Source of the DNA: Haematospirillum jordaniae
Lineage (GTDB): Bacteria; Pseudomonadota; Alphaproteobacteria; Rhodospirillales; Rhodospirillaceae
Length of the DNA stretch: 64,000 nucleotides
NCBI RefSeq assembly: GCF_001611975.1
Contig: NZ_CP014525.1
Location: 550,001 to 614,000, forward strand
Direction of reading: 5' to 3'
Below the pieces are notes generated by a model. The model saw only the letters and a program-made list of their open reading frames with translations. It ran no database searches and was not told where the DNA came from. A program made the translations under genes and the position numbers. Positions 1 through 7,313 of this stretch are shown here, piece after piece (positions within the stretch are counted from its first letter, which is position 1; each line of letters opens with the position of its first letter).

Positions 1-812
1 TGGGTCATCAGACGCTGCAAGCTTCCATCTGCTCTCATTTCCCTGATCGCGCCATTCAGTTTCTCTATGAAATCATTGGCCCATGGCGTCACGGCAATAG
101 CCTGCGCTGAATACCCGACATAAGCCTTCTCAGCATTAACAACGGCTGTCTCAACAACTTCGGATCCTGAGCCCCCGGCAGCCTTTACAGCACTCTGGAC
201 AGAGAGCCGGTCATTGACATAGCAATCCACACGAGCTCCGAGGAGCTTCTTGATATTCACTTCTGTCCCATTGGCATCTTCCACACGAATTGTGCCGGCA
301 TCACGCATCTTCTGGAAGGCCTCGCCAGCAACTGTGAAGCCCAAGTTGTTACCGAAAAGCATGCCGGCGTACCCTTCAGGGAATGACTGCCCGACCACAC
401 GGGTTGCAGCCTCGGGTGTACAGAAGACTGCAACGACCTCCTCGTACAAAGGCTCGGAATACACGCTGATATAGGGGCGCTCTACCTTGCGGAGATAAGG
501 GGGGAAAAGAGCAAAAATCTCTCCTGTCTCCATACCCTTCAGGCCACGCTTCCATGGGACCATCACTATGGAAACATCGTAATCCCCAGCAATACGACGG
601 GCCACTTCCTGTAAAACATCAACATACAGACCGCCGGGATTACCACCACGATCAAAAGAATAGGGTGCGTAGTCATTATCACCGTACAAGGTCACTTTCT
701 GGGCAGCGTAAACTGATGACCAAATGCCGCCAACAAGAATACAGAAAGCCGCCAAGGACGCTGCACGCAAGCATAATCTTATACCAAACTTTTTATGGAT
801 TGCAGTGACCAC
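1..812 (-). CDS. Solute-binding protein of amino-acid ABC type (SBP_bac_3), 3' end outside window
   Basis: This is the N-terminal ~270 residues of a periplasmic solute-binding protein, read on the minus strand and cut by the window edge. The GTG start at 812 is preceded by AGGAGG five bases upstream. A basic N-terminus and hydrophobic core (about residues 8-35, ending near VYA) form a signal peptide. Mature motifs include GDNDYAPYSF near the start, VPWKRGLKGMETGE and a YSEPLYEE stretch, matching the layout of the two solute-binding proteins at 42.1-43.7 kb. No permease or ATPase gene is visible beside it, so the ligand is unknown. The gene lies just outside the prophage scar. Confidence 0.85.
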   Translation of the reverse strand, partial: MVTAIHKKFGIRLCLRAASLAAFCILVGGIWSSVYAAQKVTLYGDNDYAPYSFDRGGNPGGLYVDVLQEVARRIAGDYDVSIVMVPWKRGLKGMETGEIFALFPPYLRKVERPYISVYSEPLYEEVVAVFCTPEAATRVVGQSFPEGYAGMLFGNNLGFTVAGEAFQKMRDAGTIRVEDANGTEVNIKKLLGARVDCYVNDRLSVQSAVKAAGGSGSEVVETAVVNAEKAYVGYSAQAIAVTPWANDFIEKLNGAIREMRADGSLQRLMT

Positions 813-958
813 CGTTACCTCCTGTGACACGAATAATGAAGCCAAGAGACATTTGGTATCCCAATGAAAACTGTCTACAGGGCCCACCAGCTATATCATG
901 AAAACAGGAAGCTCTTATAGGTTGTATTTCTGATGTTAAGAAACCTGATAGATTGATC

Positions 959-1120
959 GACGGCAGTATTGATGTGACCGACAAGCCGCCGTGCCACATC
1001 GAAGCTGTCTGTGCCGAGCGCAATCTTCACAAAACGACCCAGCTGAGGTGCCAGATCGATGGGGGCCCGTCGCCGGAAATAGAGTGTACGCCCTTGTTGC
1101 AGGATATAGCGACTGGTCAC
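959..1120 (-). pseudogene. Integrase 5' fragment from a lost tandem element
   Basis: The first ~54 codons of a tyrosine recombinase, nearly identical to the start of the intact integrase at 37660-38952. Homology stops at about 958, after codons for GHINTAV, and the frame then runs into unrelated sequence. The upstream repeats and terminator are also shared with the right end of the prophage. The simplest reading is that a related element once sat in the same tRNA-Arg site and was later mostly deleted. Confidence 0.8.
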
Positions 1121-1133
1121 GTTGCGATCCCAA

Positions 1134-1157
1134 TGTATCCAAAAATGTATCCAAAAA
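1134..1157. repeat. Two copies of the 12-bp integrase-upstream repeat
   Basis: Two tandem copies of TGTATCCAAAAA lie upstream of the integrase fragment. The intact integrase has four copies at the same place (38966-39013). They are probably arm-type binding sites for the recombinase. Confidence 0.6.
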
Positions 1158-1226
1158 CGCGCTATTTAACGTATCCCAAACCCGGAGGGGGCAGAAGGGG
1201 TCGCGTTAATGCATTGTTTTTAAAGC

Positions 1227-1264
1227 AAAAACCCCCGCGACATGTTTCAGTCGCGGGGATTTTT
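1227..1264. terminator. Bidirectional stem-loop terminator, left copy
   Basis: Nine-bp stem (1233-1241 with 1250-1258) with loop ATGTTTCA, flanked by an A tract on the left and a T tract on the right. It is the partner of the terminator beside tRNA-Arg at 39088-39115, but the eight-base loop is reversed relative to that copy. Confidence 0.75.
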
Positions 1265-1279
1265 ATGGCGCACTCGACA
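1260..1279. other. Left attachment core
   Basis: Twenty bases identical to 39116-39135, where the same sequence forms the 3' end of tRNA-Arg and its flank. After 1279 the sequences differ. This marks the left boundary of the prophage. It is also where the scar of the earlier element abuts it. Confidence 0.85.
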
Positions 1280-1350
1280 ATCTCCTAACCAAAGCAGGAA
1301 AAACGCCAATGCCTTGATAAAAAACAACTATTTCTGTTGCCTTTGTTGAA

Positions 1351-1393
1351 TGTATCCAGAAAAGTAACCAATTAAGTATCCAAAAATGTATCC
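1351..1393. repeat. Candidate integrase arm sites at the left prophage end
   Basis: Three copies of the (T)GTATCC(A) motif (1351-1358, 1376-1382, 1388-1393) lie just inside the left attachment core. They match the units repeated upstream of the integrase and fit P-arm recombinase sites. Confidence 0.55.
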
Positions 1394-1424
1394 TTTTTTC
1401 GGAGTCGCAGGGTTGCCGGGAATC

Positions 1425-1823
1425 TCATGTGACGCCTCGCATTTTCTCGACTGTTCTGAGGCTTGCGACTCCCAGCATCGTGAAAATGAGCTCCATCAGC
1501 ATACTGTCGAACTGCGGTAACGGTGGGAGAGCAAGACCAAATGCAGATGCTGCCCAAAAGAACAGCGGCCCCACAAAAAACTGGAACGCAAGGGCGCAGC
1601 CGCATACCCACCCGATGAAGGGCCGCCAGCCGCCCCGGAAGCTGGAGCCACTTGCGGCTTCAATCTTGTTAACCTCATTTTGTGACCGCGCGGCTTGTTC
1701 AGCGGCCTCAATCAGCTGCCGTTCCATATCGATCTTTATTTTTGCTGCTTCTGCAGAATTTGGGATAATGCGGTCCAGCAAGCCGCCAAGAATAGGCAGG
1801 AGCGCTGTTACAACTGGCCCCAT
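1425..1823 (-). CDS. Phage holin, 3TM family (GTA_holin_3TM type)
   Basis: A 132-residue membrane protein expected to permeabilise the inner membrane at the end of the lytic cycle. It has the family layout: a short N-terminal hydrophobic stretch, a charged amphipathic helix (about 24-55), the signature FRGGWRPFIGW at about 61-71, two membrane segments (about 71-93 and 106-121) and the closing RTVEKMRGV. The start at 1823 has a GGAG ribosome site. It is the last gene of the leftward late transcription unit. The gene just upstream appears to be a broken endolysin, so the holin has no obvious intact partner. Confidence 0.85.
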   Translation of the reverse strand: MGPVVTALLPILGGLLDRIIPNSAEAAKIKIDMERQLIEAAEQAARSQNEVNKIEAASGSSFRGGWRPFIGWVCGCALAFQFFVGPLFFWAASAFGLALPPLPQFDSMLMELIFTMLGVASLRTVEKMRGVT

Positions 1824-1838
1824 GATGAGAATCTCCGT

Positions 1839-1970
1839 TCAATACGTCCACACCAAAGGACGTGGTGCGTGGAACTCTGTTCCACACAGGTCAAGATGGA
1901 TAAAGGTGGGTGCGATTCCGATGCCGGTAAAACCGCAGGAACAGGCGGATACCCGATCATCATTTGTCTC
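1839..1970 (-). pseudogene. Endolysin remnant, C-terminus of a peptidase M15-like protein
   Basis: A 43-codon open stretch with no start codon. It ends exactly before the holin ribosome site, as a genuine upstream gene would. Its translation contains GFTGIGIAPTFIHLDL and ends PRPLVWTY. This resembles the C-terminal end of Peptidase_M15_3 endolysins, where the His of FIHLD is the last zinc ligand. Such endolysins commonly precede 3TM holins. The upstream end hits a stop and overlaps the PAS-domain gene, so the catalytic N-terminal part is missing. The family call rests on a short motif and position. Confidence 0.45.
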
Positions 1971-2529
1971 TTAATGTTCGTGCAGAACCAGTAGAGCCGC
2001 TTTCCAGAAGCGCGATTTGCCAGCCGCCATGGCCATTTCCAAAGTCTGTGATACTGGCTGTGACCGCCAGAATGGATCCATCGGGGCGCTCTACGCCAAG
2101 GGAGCGTTTTGCGCCGACCATGCGCAATGCATTGTCTCCGTGTCTGTCGCGCAAGTATGCACCCAGTTCATGACGTAGAACGGCGGCATCCCGCTCGGTC
2201 AGCAACAAACCAACATCGGCTCGATAGGCTGCATTCCATGGATGTCCGGCCAGCTTCTCGGCCTCACGGTTATAGACGCGCACCCGGTACTTCCGGTCGA
2301 TACAGATAATTGGTATGGGCAGCCCGGAATCCTTGATGTCAGCTTCTCGCCAGAGACGCTTGTCAATGTGCTCGACATTGCTGATTTCCTGCGCAGAGCA
2401 GCCGAGACGCACGAGCACCATGTCGATCAGCCGTTGTCGTCTTGGCCAGAAGGCAATCATGACCAAAGCAAACGCGCTGGCCGCCAGCGCCCCCCGCCAA
2501 TCGGGAGGCACCCAGTTAATGATCTCCAT
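1960..2529 (-). CDS. Membrane-anchored PAS-domain protein in the lysis region
   Basis: A 189-residue protein with one membrane segment (about 13-29), a basic linker and a single PAS-like sensor domain (about 65-175). The domain contains PIPIICIDRKYRVRVYNREA and a closing SITDFGNGHGGWQIALL strand pair. No kinase, cyclase or DNA-binding output domain is present. The start has a GAGG ribosome site and the gene follows the tail-fibre assembly gene by 17 bases, so it is co-transcribed with late genes. It occupies the place where an endolysin would normally lie. A role in sensing membrane or redox state to time lysis is only a guess; it may equally be cargo. Confidence 0.65.
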   Translation of the reverse strand: MEIINWVPPDWRGALAASAFALVMIAFWPRRQRLIDMVLVRLGCSAQEISNVEHIDKRLWREADIKDSGLPIPIICIDRKYRVRVYNREAEKLAGHPWNAAYRADVGLLLTERDAAVLRHELGAYLRDRHGDNALRMVGAKRSLGVERPDGSILAVTASITDFGNGHGGWQIALLESGSTGSARTLRDK

Positions 2530-2546
2530 GAAATCCTCGTGCGTAG

Positions 2547-3014
2547 CTACTCGGTGCCATCCGGCGTGTGGGGCCAGTGCGTGTCGTTGTAGTAATCGGG
2601 TGGGATGGGGGATGCGGCTTCCAGTGCGTTGCAGCGCTCGCGAATGGCGGCGCGAAACCGGGCGATGGGCGCGGGGACGGCCTCGCCGGTTTCAATCTGA
2701 CGCACGACGTACCAGTCCGTCGCAGACAGGCGGCGGCGGGCTTCGGCTTGTACCAGCGCGGCAGAAGGCAGTGCGGCTTCAGCGGCTGCGGCGTCTGGGG
2801 CCACCGCTGCGGCGGTGTCTGGCACAGGCACGACCACCCACGCCGCTCCATCCCAGCGGGCCTGTTCGCCTTCGGCCAGAGCAGGCGGCGGGACGGTGAC
2901 GCACCCGGCTGGGATCAGCCAAGAGCCGGGCGAGCGGGGGTCAAGGTCGCCTTGGCCAAGGACATGTTCACCGGCATAGAAGCCGTTCACAACGCGATAG
3001 ACAGTACAGTTCAT
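2547..3014 (-). CDS. Tail fibre assembly-like protein
   Basis: A 155-residue protein directly downstream of the tail-fibre gene. The N-terminus MNCTVYRVVNGFYAGEH is typical of small proteins paired with phage tail fibres. An alanine-rich middle follows, then a helical region with RRLSATDWYVVRQIETGE like that of tail-fibre assembly chaperones. I chose the start at 3014, with GAGG six bases upstream, rather than 3041, because it leaves only a short overlap with the fibre gene. It probably helps fold or attach the fibre. Confidence 0.6.
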   Translation of the reverse strand: MNCTVYRVVNGFYAGEHVLGQGDLDPRSPGSWLIPAGCVTVPPPALAEGEQARWDGAAWVVVPVPDTAAAVAPDAAAAEAALPSAALVQAEARRRLSATDWYVVRQIETGEAVPAPIARFRAAIRERCNALEAASPIPPDYYNDTHWPHTPDGTE

Positions 3015-3022
3015 AATGGACC

Positions 3023-3835
3023 TCATCTGAAGCGGATGCAAGGGAGCAACGCGATGTTGCGGGGGCGGGTTTCGCCGCCGCCTTCACTTGAGGTTCTGTG
3101 GTGATTCGGGTCTACGTTGCCGTTGGGCCAGATTCCGTACCCACCGGTCGTCGCGAAAAATGCGCCTTGGTTAAAGGAACGACCTATCGAGACGTGACTG
3201 TGGCTTTCGAAGTCATCCGACTGTGCACTTCCGAACGCGCGGCCTGAATCCACGCCCCGCCCGTCATCCCAGCCGCGCAGGAATTCACCGCGCAGGTCCG
3301 GCACGGCGAAGGTTGTGGAGCCGTCACCACTCCCGAATGTGGTTCCGATCACGGTGAACAGTTCATGGTATGCGGCGCGGCTCAGGAGCGCCCCGTTGCA
3401 CTTCAGATACAGCGGCGGCGGCTCCTGCCCGGCATGCATGATCACGCTGCCCACCGGAGCCGGAAAAGCCTGTGCCAGTGCCGCAGGCGTGACCGCCTTT
3501 TCCGCATCCGTCCCGGCACTGACCTCATCCGCCGTCGCCAGCCGAACAATGCCGGGGGTGGTGGGGGTGGCGTCTTCAGGATCAACGCGTCTTGCTGCAA
3601 TCAGAGCCTCAACAGCCTTTCGGACCTGCTCCAGATCACTGTCATCTGTGGAAGGAGACAGGCCCGCATGCCTCACAAGGTGCGTCAACTCTTGCAGGAT
3701 GACATTGAACACCTGTGCCGGAACCGCAGAACCGGGGGTGTTGGCAGCAGGGTTGACATTGACGAACGGTGTTCCATCCTCGGCCAGAACAGGCCCTGTA
3801 CTTGTCATGCCGGATACCGGCCCAACACAGCGCAT
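3023..3835 (-). CDS. Tail fibre protein with collar domain
   Basis: A 270-residue receptor-binding candidate. The N-terminal ~110 residues are low in motifs. Residues ~130-200 form a phage tail-collar domain (PVGSVIMHAGQEPPP, LKCNGALLSRAAYHELF, FGSGDGSTTFAVPDLRGEF). The C-terminus has His-rich and GGETRPRNIALLPCIR segments typical of trimeric fibre tips. It lies after gp48 as in Mu, where fibre and assembly genes close the tail operon. It is short, so it probably attaches directly to the baseplate. Confidence 0.85.
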   Translation of the reverse strand: MRCVGPVSGMTSTGPVLAEDGTPFVNVNPAANTPGSAVPAQVFNVILQELTHLVRHAGLSPSTDDSDLEQVRKAVEALIAARRVDPEDATPTTPGIVRLATADEVSAGTDAEKAVTPAALAQAFPAPVGSVIMHAGQEPPPLYLKCNGALLSRAAYHELFTVIGTTFGSGDGSTTFAVPDLRGEFLRGWDDGRGVDSGRAFGSAQSDDFESHSHVSIGRSFNQGAFFATTGGYGIWPNGNVDPNHHRTSSEGGGETRPRNIALLPCIRFR

Positions 3836-3838
3836 GAT

Positions 3839-4444
3839 TTATATTCCTTCATATGAGAATTTGAGATCAAGATGGGCCAGCGCCATCTTTCGTAACCGAC
3901 AGACCAGATCCTCTGCCTGTGCGATCTTTCCAAGCGGATCCAGGCACTGGCTGTCTGCACACCGAAACAGGGTCACGCGCGGGCCATGGACCGTAACGCG
4001 GATGTAGCGCCTGATGGCATGCCCACCATTCAGGGCGCTTTCGGAGCATGTCGCCTGTCCGCACACAAACGGACGATGTTCGACAAGTGTGGTTTGGTAG
4101 CCCAGATCATCAGCCAGACCCTTAAGCCAGGCCAATGTTGCCCCGCCACGCGCCCTGCGACGTGCCAGCAGGGCCTGCCTGCGTTCCTGCAAGGTCGTTG
4201 CCTGGCCATGCGAACATTCATCAGGAAGGCCCCATTCCCGTTCCTGATCCTCCAGCATTGTAAACGCAGTGGATGGATCCGCCTCTTCCACCAGATCCAG
4301 CGCCCGGTTGTGCACCGCTGCCAACGCGGGTGCCAAGGCTTTCAGAAGCTGAGGATCTCCTGCTCCTGCAGGGCCCGGAGGTCGCAATCCTCGGGGAGCT
4401 TCTTCGCAAAGAAGCCCCTGATAATCTGAATCATTGGCCCGCAT
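3839..4444 (-). CDS. Baseplate protein, Mu gp48 / YmfQ family (DUF2313)
   Basis: About 201 residues from the ATG at 4444. This start overlaps the region of the gp47 stop and has a GGGGG ribosome site; a longer start at 4477 is possible. Family marks are the N-terminal NDSDYQGLL, the central RRQALLARRRARGGAT, and a cysteine-bearing C-terminal part (FVCGQATC, ADSQCLDPLG, LVCRLRKMALAHLDLKFSYEG). In Mu it belongs to the baseplate wedge and precedes the fibre. The order here is the same. Confidence 0.85.
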   Translation of the reverse strand: MRANDSDYQGLLCEEAPRGLRPPGPAGAGDPQLLKALAPALAAVHNRALDLVEEADPSTAFTMLEDQEREWGLPDECSHGQATTLQERRQALLARRRARGGATLAWLKGLADDLGYQTTLVEHRPFVCGQATCSESALNGGHAIRRYIRVTVHGPRVTLFRCADSQCLDPLGKIAQAEDLVCRLRKMALAHLDLKFSYEGI

Positions 4445-4445
4445 G

Positions 4446-5522
4446 TCACCCCCACAGTATGGTTCCAGGTGTTGCAATCTGTCCTGCTTCCAGGGCTAGG
4501 CTTCTTTCCGGTGCGTGCAGCGTGTGCCAGACTTCTCCGGCCGCAGCGCTGATTGCTTCACTCAGACGCGACAGACGCACCGTACCTCCGGGCTTTGCTT
4601 CCCTGAAAAAGAAGTCCTGTAGCTCTTGTTCAATGGCATGGCGGGTTTCCGGTTTGTCCGGGCTGATTGCAATCCGCGGATTGACCGGCATCTCCACGGG
4701 CCTGAAAATGTGAGGGTCCGCCCCTGCAGGCCGGAACTGGTCAATGTGCTTCTGGACCAGACCAACCTCTGCATCGGTCGGGATAAATCCTGCCCGTCCG
4801 GATACAATAAAGGTAATGCCGTGGGCGTCTGTTCCAAGGCTGTGCCGGTAGACCCAAACCTTGCTGATCCTTACCCCGGGCGTCTCCATGACCCACTTCC
4901 GGTAATCATCGAGATTACCGCCGCACGCTGTCATCCGGTCGTATTGCATGATCCTGTTACGGTATGCCTCCTGATCCTCACGATCGACGCCGCCAGAAAG
5001 CTCTCCGCTGACAGCGACGGGCTGTACCCCGGCGACAGGATTCACCAGGGACAGAAAGGTACCCGGCTCGGCATTGCCATGCTGCCCCGCGTTTGCCGCG
5101 CGTATCGGCACCACGACAGAAGCGCCTTCTGCGACCGTGTCTCCCGCGACAACATAGTCAATGCCACCTGCCTTTTGCAGGCGCGTGCCCTCCGGAATGA
5201 CCGTATGGGGCAGAAAGGCGCTTCCCGGACTGGCCCTGAACTCTGCAGATCCGGTTGCTTCCCGCGCCGGCTTCCGCATCACGCCACGCCAGGCACCATG
5301 CCGTTCCAGCCATTCACCGGTTGCGCTGCAGGGCAGAATCTGGTGTGCCAGATGTTCGACAAAGCCGTAGAGCGTATGCAGGGCTGCGGCCTGGACGCGG
5401 GCCTGCACTTCAAGGTCAGAGCGGCGCAAAACCTCATCAAGGGACAGGGATGTCAGAAGGTCGGTGCGAATCTGTGCGACAAGATCCGGCAGCGGGGGGC
5501 GCACCCATCCAATATCAGCCAT
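4446..5522 (-). CDS. Baseplate J-like protein, Mu gp47 family
   Basis: About 358 residues from ATG 5522, which overlaps the gp46 stop; a longer start at 5573 is less likely. The protein has the J-family build: helical N-terminus, a central GSAEFRASPGSAFLPHTVIPEGTRL barrel region, then VNPVAGVQPV and GGVDREDQEAYRNRIM, which match the conserved core of Mu gp47 and P2 gpJ. It forms the wedge that links fibres to the central hub. Confidence 0.9.
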   Translation of the reverse strand: MADIGWVRPPLPDLVAQIRTDLLTSLSLDEVLRRSDLEVQARVQAAALHTLYGFVEHLAHQILPCSATGEWLERHGAWRGVMRKPAREATGSAEFRASPGSAFLPHTVIPEGTRLQKAGGIDYVVAGDTVAEGASVVVPIRAANAGQHGNAEPGTFLSLVNPVAGVQPVAVSGELSGGVDREDQEAYRNRIMQYDRMTACGGNLDDYRKWVMETPGVRISKVWVYRHSLGTDAHGITFIVSGRAGFIPTDAEVGLVQKHIDQFRPAGADPHIFRPVEMPVNPRIAISPDKPETRHAIEQELQDFFFREAKPGGTVRLSRLSEAISAAAGEVWHTLHAPERSLALEAGQIATPGTILWG

Positions 5523-5949
5523 TGATAGCCGTCCATGCGTTATGAAAATCAAGGTCAAGACGGTGCCCGTCATGACGAAATACCGTTACGACCAGACCAA
5601 GACCGGACAAGCCGATGCGCCGGGCTGAAACATCAATACGGGCTGCAACGCCATCCTTGACCAACCAGGACAGGGATTCGGCGGCGTATTCACGCGCTCG
5701 CTCCACAGTCTGGTCTGTCAGTGCCTCGCGACGTAAAAGCCATAACCGGGATCCGAAATGATCATTGGCAAGGGTTACATCACCCCACCATCCCATGCGC
5801 CCGGATTCATCCGGCAAACGATCGTCCGGTCTGGCCCGCGCCCATGTAAACAGGGAGTTCTCGACAGCCCGATACAGGGAATCCGGTAAGGCCGATGACG
5901 GCGCTGTCCGGTCGGAGGCATAAACCGCCTCAAGAGATGCTTTTGACAC
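5515..5949 (-). CDS. Baseplate protein, Mu gp46 family
   Basis: A 144-residue GP46-type wedge protein, with the family features GRMGWWGDVTLANDHFGSRLWLLRREALT in the middle and short C-terminal strands. The start is GTG at 5949. It is separated from gp45 by the PAAR-lipase and membrane-protein cassette plus a terminator. In Mu gp46 follows gp45 directly. Its expression therefore needs readthrough of that terminator or another promoter. Confidence 0.88.
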   Translation of the reverse strand: MSKASLEAVYASDRTAPSSALPDSLYRAVENSLFTWARARPDDRLPDESGRMGWWGDVTLANDHFGSRLWLLRREALTDQTVERAREYAAESLSWLVKDGVAARIDVSARRIGLSGLGLVVTVFRHDGHRLDLDFHNAWTAING

Positions 5950-5963
5950 GACGAAAGCCCCAT

Positions 5964-5986
5964 AAAAAAACCGCCCGGAAGGCGGC
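5964..5986 (-). terminator. Intrinsic terminator inside the baseplate operon
   Basis: Read on the minus strand this is a CCGCC/GGCGG stem with a five-base loop followed by seven T residues. It lies directly after the candidate immunity gene and before gp46, at the downstream edge of the inserted cassette. Confidence 0.75.
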
Positions 5987-6009
5987 TGTATGTAGGTAGG
6001 AAAGAAAGA

Positions 6010-6387
6010 TTATCCTGCGCTGGACAAGGGCGTGTCCGTTTCCGGCGTGCAGATCCAGCGACGAAGCAGCCACCCCTCATAAATCATGACGGGGATGACA
6101 AGAAAGCCGACAGCGTGGCTGGCCAGAAGCAGCACCACAAGCTTCCTTGATCCACACTGAGGGAACAAACAAACCGGCAGCCACAACAGCAGGCCCGGCA
6201 GCACCAGGGCGGCACCGATAACCGGAGGAACAAGCCAGGGTGCATACACCCAAGGGTCCCCGCCATAGAGGGAGGCACTGACCGGCATGTCACCGGCGAG
6301 GGGATAATTGGCCAAGAGCGCGGTCGCTGTCAGAACCACGCACGACAGCATCCAGAGACTTCGTCCAAGGAATAAAAAGGCATTCAT
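6010..6387 (-). CDS. Small membrane protein, candidate immunity to the PAAR-lipase
   Basis: A 125-residue protein with three membrane segments (about 12-29, 50-75 and 82-104) and short polar loops. I do not recognise a family. Its ATG overlaps the stop of the PAAR-lipase gene by four bases (ATGA), so the two are translationally coupled, and a terminator follows. Tight coupling of a small inner-membrane protein to a toxic lipase is the usual arrangement for effector and immunity pairs, so self-protection is the leading inference. It could instead be a lysis accessory protein. Confidence 0.6.
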   Translation of the reverse strand: MNAFLFLGRSLWMLSCVVLTATALLANYPLAGDMPVSASLYGGDPWVYAPWLVPPVIGAALVLPGLLLWLPVCLFPQCGSRKLVVLLLASHAVGFLVIPVMIYEGWLLRRWICTPETDTPLSSAG

Positions 6388-7298
6388 CTCAGGCCCACCT
6401 CATAAAGCCAGGCAGCAAGCTTTCTCCGTTTCCGGGCCGCCTCTGCCGTCATGGGAGAGTAACGGAAATGGCCTTTCTGTTCGTAGAACTGTACCACAAG
6501 GACAGGTCCTGCAGCCACAAGATCTCCCAACGTCATTCCGGCACGAATTGGATCACCCATGTACGACAGATCCCGGACCAGAATACGCGCGATCCCTTCC
6601 GTAGCACGCAGCTGGTCAAGGAAAGGGCGGGAAACAGGCGATCCGATCAGGACAAGGTGGTCCACAACACCACCCGCCCGGGCGTATTTGACGGCGACCT
6701 GCGCAGCAACCAGCGAGCCGTAGGAATAGCCAACCAGGTTGAACTGCGTTCCACGTGTTCCATAGTCATCCAGGCCGAGGGGACGGCCTGTATCCTCGCC
6801 ATCCCGCAGCAGCGGCACACCGCCGAAAGCATCTCCCAACATGCCGAACAGCGACCCTTCTCCGGCGTCCACGGACCATCGATTGCCATTGCCTGCGGAT
6901 ACGGGGTCAAGACCAGCTTCCCGGAAAGCGGATACCATGTCGCCTATATAGGCTCCATTCAGTCCTGCACCACCGAAGAAATATGTTCCGCGACGCGGAG
7001 CGGCCTTGATGATTGCCCTGTCAGCCTCCGGTCCTTCAAGCGCACTGTACCAGTCCCGCCCGCTGACCACATGGCCACAGGTTGCCTTACAGCCAGCAAA
7101 AGCAACAGGAATGCCATCGACGGTGTACCAAGCCTTTCCCTCGGCAAGAACAGGACTGTTGTGTGGAGATTCACCGTGCCGCTCAACCGGGTCTCCCTGC
7201 AGGGCGACCGCACGGTCTTCCACACGGTACCAGCCCGTTTCTGCCCCACGACACACCCCGCCCGCGACATCACGTCCGTTAACGGCTATTCCCGACAT
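6384..7298 (-). CDS. PAAR-domain/lipase fusion, candidate spike-tip effector
   Basis: A 304-residue protein in two parts. Residues ~1-85 form a PAAR-like domain with candidate zinc ligands His41, His46, Cys74 and His76 (GDPVERHG, SPHNSP, CGH). Residues ~100-304 form an alpha/beta hydrolase with the nucleophile motif GYSYGS (Ser192) and plausible acid and base Asp249 and His277. PAAR proteins cap the spike of contractile injection machines, and fused C-terminal domains are usually toxins. It follows the gp45 spike gene by 15 bases, the right place for a spike tip. The substrate is probably a phospholipid, but this is inferred from the fold only. Confidence 0.8.
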   Translation of the reverse strand: MSGIAVNGRDVAGGVCRGAETGWYRVEDRAVALQGDPVERHGESPHNSPVLAEGKAWYTVDGIPVAFAGCKATCGHVVSGRDWYSALEGPEADRAIIKAAPRRGTYFFGGAGLNGAYIGDMVSAFREAGLDPVSAGNGNRWSVDAGEGSLFGMLGDAFGGVPLLRDGEDTGRPLGLDDYGTRGTQFNLVGYSYGSLVAAQVAVKYARAGGVVDHLVLIGSPVSRPFLDQLRATEGIARILVRDLSYMGDPIRAGMTLGDLVAAGPVLVVQFYEQKGHFRYSPMTAEAARKRRKLAAWLYEVGLR

Positions 7299-7313
7299 GG
7301 GTTGTTGTTCCTG

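Noticed and set aside
1841..1965. 51-codon frame starting MMIGYPP between the PAS and holin genes
   Set aside because: The overlapping frame ends exactly before the holin ribosome site and carries an endolysin-like motif, so this frame is more likely noise.
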